From Candidatus Nanoarchaeia archaeon (GTDB taxonomy: Archaea > Nanobdellota > Nanobdellia > SCGC-AAA011-G17 > JACPNG01), in the NCBI GenBank assembly GCA_028713535.1, contig JAQTOC010000007.1, forward strand, positions 1-49,987: a stretch of DNA of 49,987 nt, in the 5' to 3' direction. The notes beneath the pieces were generated by a model. The model was given only the letters and a program-made list of their open reading frames with translations, was not told the origin of the DNA and did no database searches. A program made the translations under genes and the position numbers. Positions 48,245-49,987 of the stretch are shown here, in pieces (the first letter of the stretch is position 1; each line of letters starts with the position of its first letter).

Positions 48245-49987
48245 TTATCTCTTGCTTTTTATTACGAAGTAAACAATTGCAGCTATGATGATAACAACTA
48301 ATACTATCCATAACCACAATGTTGAAGCTTCTTCCCCAATTTCTTCTGTAACAGGCTCAACTTCTTCTGTAACAGGCTCTGCAGCAGCTTCTTCTTCCTC
48401 TACCAGGGCTGTAGCTCCTTCCTCAATCTTCTTGATTGAGTACTTAACTATGCTGCTGGCTATGCTCTCAACATTAACTTCAATGTCATTTAAACCATCT
48501 CCGTTAAGGTCTACTTCCTTTACATCTCCAACTTTCATAGTAACCGTAACAGGGGTTGAGCTAATCGTAAAGGTAACAGTTGTTCCTTCAACTTTATCAA
48601 CCTTAATGCTATGGCTTGTCGATCCATCAAATGTAAAGGTTCTTGCGCTTCCCTGAGCAGCTGTAAGGGTTGCAGCCTCAGATACAGTCAAATCTGCATC
48701 AAAGGTTGTAGTAGTCTCACCACTTCCTCCGCCACTACCTCCTCCGCCACTTGAAGCTGAGGTTACATATGTAGCAGTGAACTGGGATATGGTAGAAACT
48801 CCCTCATTCTGAACACTGTCTTTTGCATAACAATATACACCATAAGTTCCAGCTTGGTTTGTGTCTGTGCTTGACCATGTTACAGTCTCTTTTCCACCAG
48901 TCAATGTTGATGCCCTTGTTATCTCTGTAGCATCTGGTTTTACTAGTTTCCATGAATGGCTTGCAATGCTTGATGTCGCATCAGCAGCTGCACACGTATA
49001 TGTAATTGAACCAGATACGTCAATTGAGGTATCACTTGGTGCAGTTATTGCTGGTACTGGAGCAGTTCCGTCAACAGTAACGCTTGCTGTAAACTCTGAA
49101 GTGTAGTTTGGCTCATTATCGTTAGTTCCATTTGTCATTGCTACAATCATAAACGTCACTACCTGTGTGTCTGTAAAATTAAGCTGTCCTGCTGTAAAGT
49201 TATACACATAAACCCTTTCATTGTTGCTTTCAGGGAATGTTCCTGTAACATTCATATCCAACATCAGTTCATAGTAACTAGGTCCTGACGTTGCACTGTT
49301 GTTTGTGATATATAACCAAGCTGAAGAGTTTTTAGCTTCTCCTGAAATTTCAGCTTCAATTATTACAGCTGCATCAGGTTTAATGTACTGAGTAGCTCCT
49401 GTCCCGCCATCAAAGCTCACTGTGTTAGTTCCATCTGTAATATTAACATTACCAATTCTCAAAACGTTTTTGTGAGAACTGTTAATTAATACAGTAAATG
49501 CATCAGGCTTTTCGCTCTGAACTGTGTTGTTTATTATATCATAGTTGCCTACTGTATCATTAATGTAGAACTCTACAGATGTAACGTTCTGATCAACAAG
49601 ATCACTTGTAGCAATTGTTCCTGTAAACTTCTTGGTGTTGGCTGTCTGAGTCAATCTTGTGACACCCTTATAGGTACTTGCACTGTAAGATGCGTTAGCA
49701 GAACCATTTGTTTGGTAATACATCCAGACCTGGCTGCTGTCTACCCATATATCATCAATCTCTACAGCAACAGTCAATGGTGCATAATCCAATACAGAAT
49801 CTTCTGCATCCCAAGTAGTATTTATTACAGTGTGGTTTCCATCTGTAATGTTAAAGTTAATAAGCCTTGGTGCCACTCCGTCAATGTAGAATGTGGTGTT
49901 TGTAGCGTTCTCAACACTCTTTTCATTGACTGTAATGACCTGCATATTAAATACAGAGTCTTGGGAGACCGCACTTACGTTAAAGTG
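48245..49987 (-). CDS. Large surface protein with Ig-like repeats and C-terminal anchor, N-terminus missing
   Basis: The frame is open to the right edge: codons before the track's ATG read HFNVSAVSQDSVFN, so that Met is internal and the real start is outside. Visible parts are several Ig-like beta units. One has a cysteine pair, YTCAAADATS and GVYCYAKDS. A GGGGSGGGSG linker leads to a last beta domain ending in DLNGDGLNDIEV. An acidic PVTEE repeat, a membrane helix (LWLWIVLVVIIIAAIVYFVI) and KSKR end it. Many N-x-S/T sites suggest glycosylation. It is probably an S-layer-like or adhesive cell-surface protein. Confidence 0.85.
   Translation of the reverse strand, partial: HFNVSAVSQDSVFNMQVITVNEKSVENATNTTFYIDGVAPRLINFNITDGNHTVINTTWDAEDSVLDYAPLTVAVEIDDIWVDSSQVWMYYQTNGSANASYSASTYKGVTRLTQTANTKKFTGTIATSDLVDQNVTSVEFYINDTVGNYDIINNTVQSEKPDAFTVLINSSHKNVLRIGNVNITDGTNTVSFDGGTGATQYIKPDAAVIIEAEISGEAKNSSAWLYITNNSATSGPSYYELMLDMNVTGTFPESNNERVYVYNFTAGQLNFTDTQVVTFMIVAMTNGTNDNEPNYTSEFTASVTVDGTAPVPAITAPSDTSIDVSGSITYTCAAADATSSIASHSWKLVKPDATEITRASTLTGGKETVTWSSTDTNQAGTYGVYCYAKDSVQNEGVSTISQFTATYVTSASSGGGGSGGGSGETTTTFDADLTVSEAATLTAAQGSARTFTFDGSTSHSIKVDKVEGTTVTFTISSTPVTVTMKVGDVKEVDLNGDGLNDIEVNVESIASSIVKYSIKKIEEGATALVEEEEAAAEPVTEEVEPVTEEIGEEASTLWLWIVLVVIIIAAIVYFVIKSKR
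48341..48379 (-). repeat. Tandem 18-base repeat encoding the PVTEE motif
   Basis: TTCTTCTGTAACAGGCTC occurs twice with a 21-base period (48341-48358 and 48362-48379). It encodes EPVTEE-EPVTEE in the stalk of the surface protein, where length change by slippage would be in frame. Confidence 0.8.

Noticed and set aside
48285-48656. Ser/Thr-rich plus-strand ORF
   Set aside because: It is the antisense reading of the acidic and threonine-rich tail of the surface protein.
1-49987. CRISPR arrays, insertion sequences, integrases or prophage genes
   Set aside because: No regularly spaced repeats, transposase or integrase motifs, or phage structural genes were seen on either strand. The window looks like stable chromosome.

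Overview
The window looks like a chromosomal segment of a DPANN archaeon, most plausibly of the Woesearchaeota/Pacearchaeota type. The signs are an archaeal CCA-adding enzyme, an archaeal proteasome beta subunit followed by the aCPSF1/FttA termination nuclease, archaeal TrpRS and PheRS, a form III RuBisCO, a TrmB-type regulator, tRNAs without an encoded CCA, AT-rich DNA and BRE/TATA promoters ahead of most transcription units. Gene density is very high. No stretch over 300 bases lacks a gene, and neighbours often overlap by 1-23 bases. The phylum call is inference; no rRNA or marker phylogeny was possible.

Layout. 1-5.8 kb: information processing and protein quality control (partial cca, psmB-aCPSF1, DUF1003 protein, FKBP-ttuA). 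5.8-10.1 kb: an MFS carrier and an ABC exporter with a large extracytoplasmic domain. 10.1-15.7 kb: TrpRS, a TrmB regulator, pheST and an MGMT-like protein. 15.7-19.9 kb: a sugar nucleotidyltransferase, a truncated Dph2 remnant, an AI-2E-type membrane protein, a retropepsin-like/RimK-like pair and a secreted protein. 20-23.4 kb: an operon of ribose-1,5-bisphosphate isomerase, HAD phosphatase, small membrane protein and form III RuBisCO, which is most of the archaeal AMP-to-3-phosphoglycerate route. 23.5-29.8 kb: a double P-loop kinase fusion, a small kinase, two Nudix enzymes, a methyltransferase, a PDZ-less HtrA-type protease, small membrane proteins and a CxxC mini-protein. 29.8-35.2 kb: a Drr-type ABC exporter, a SpoIIM-family membrane protein with two tandem paralogous anchored proteins, a surface protein and a glycosyltransferase. 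35.2-39 kb: tRNA-Arg, tRNA-Cys, a PEP-swivel protein, a lamin-tail secreted protein with an anchored partner, and tRNA-Ser. 39.1-45.8 kb: a dCTP deaminase-Nudix fusion and a purL-purQ-purM operon. 45.8-50 kb: RlmE, an SGNH hydrolase, and two surface proteins, the last cut by the window edge.

Two themes stand out. First, nucleotide salvage and clean-up is heavily represented: the RuBisCO route, the dCTP deaminase-Nudix fusion, three Nudix domains, the dual kinase and the purine operon. Second, there is a recurring envelope design of signal peptide, beta-rich ectodomain, one C-terminal membrane helix and a short basic tail.

Promoter reading gave a consistent rule. Most first genes have a TATA box centred about 25-30 bases before the start codon, implying leaderless mRNAs. 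Shine-Dalgarno motifs appear mainly where a leader or an upstream operon gene exists. I used this rule to correct several start codons given by the ORF track.
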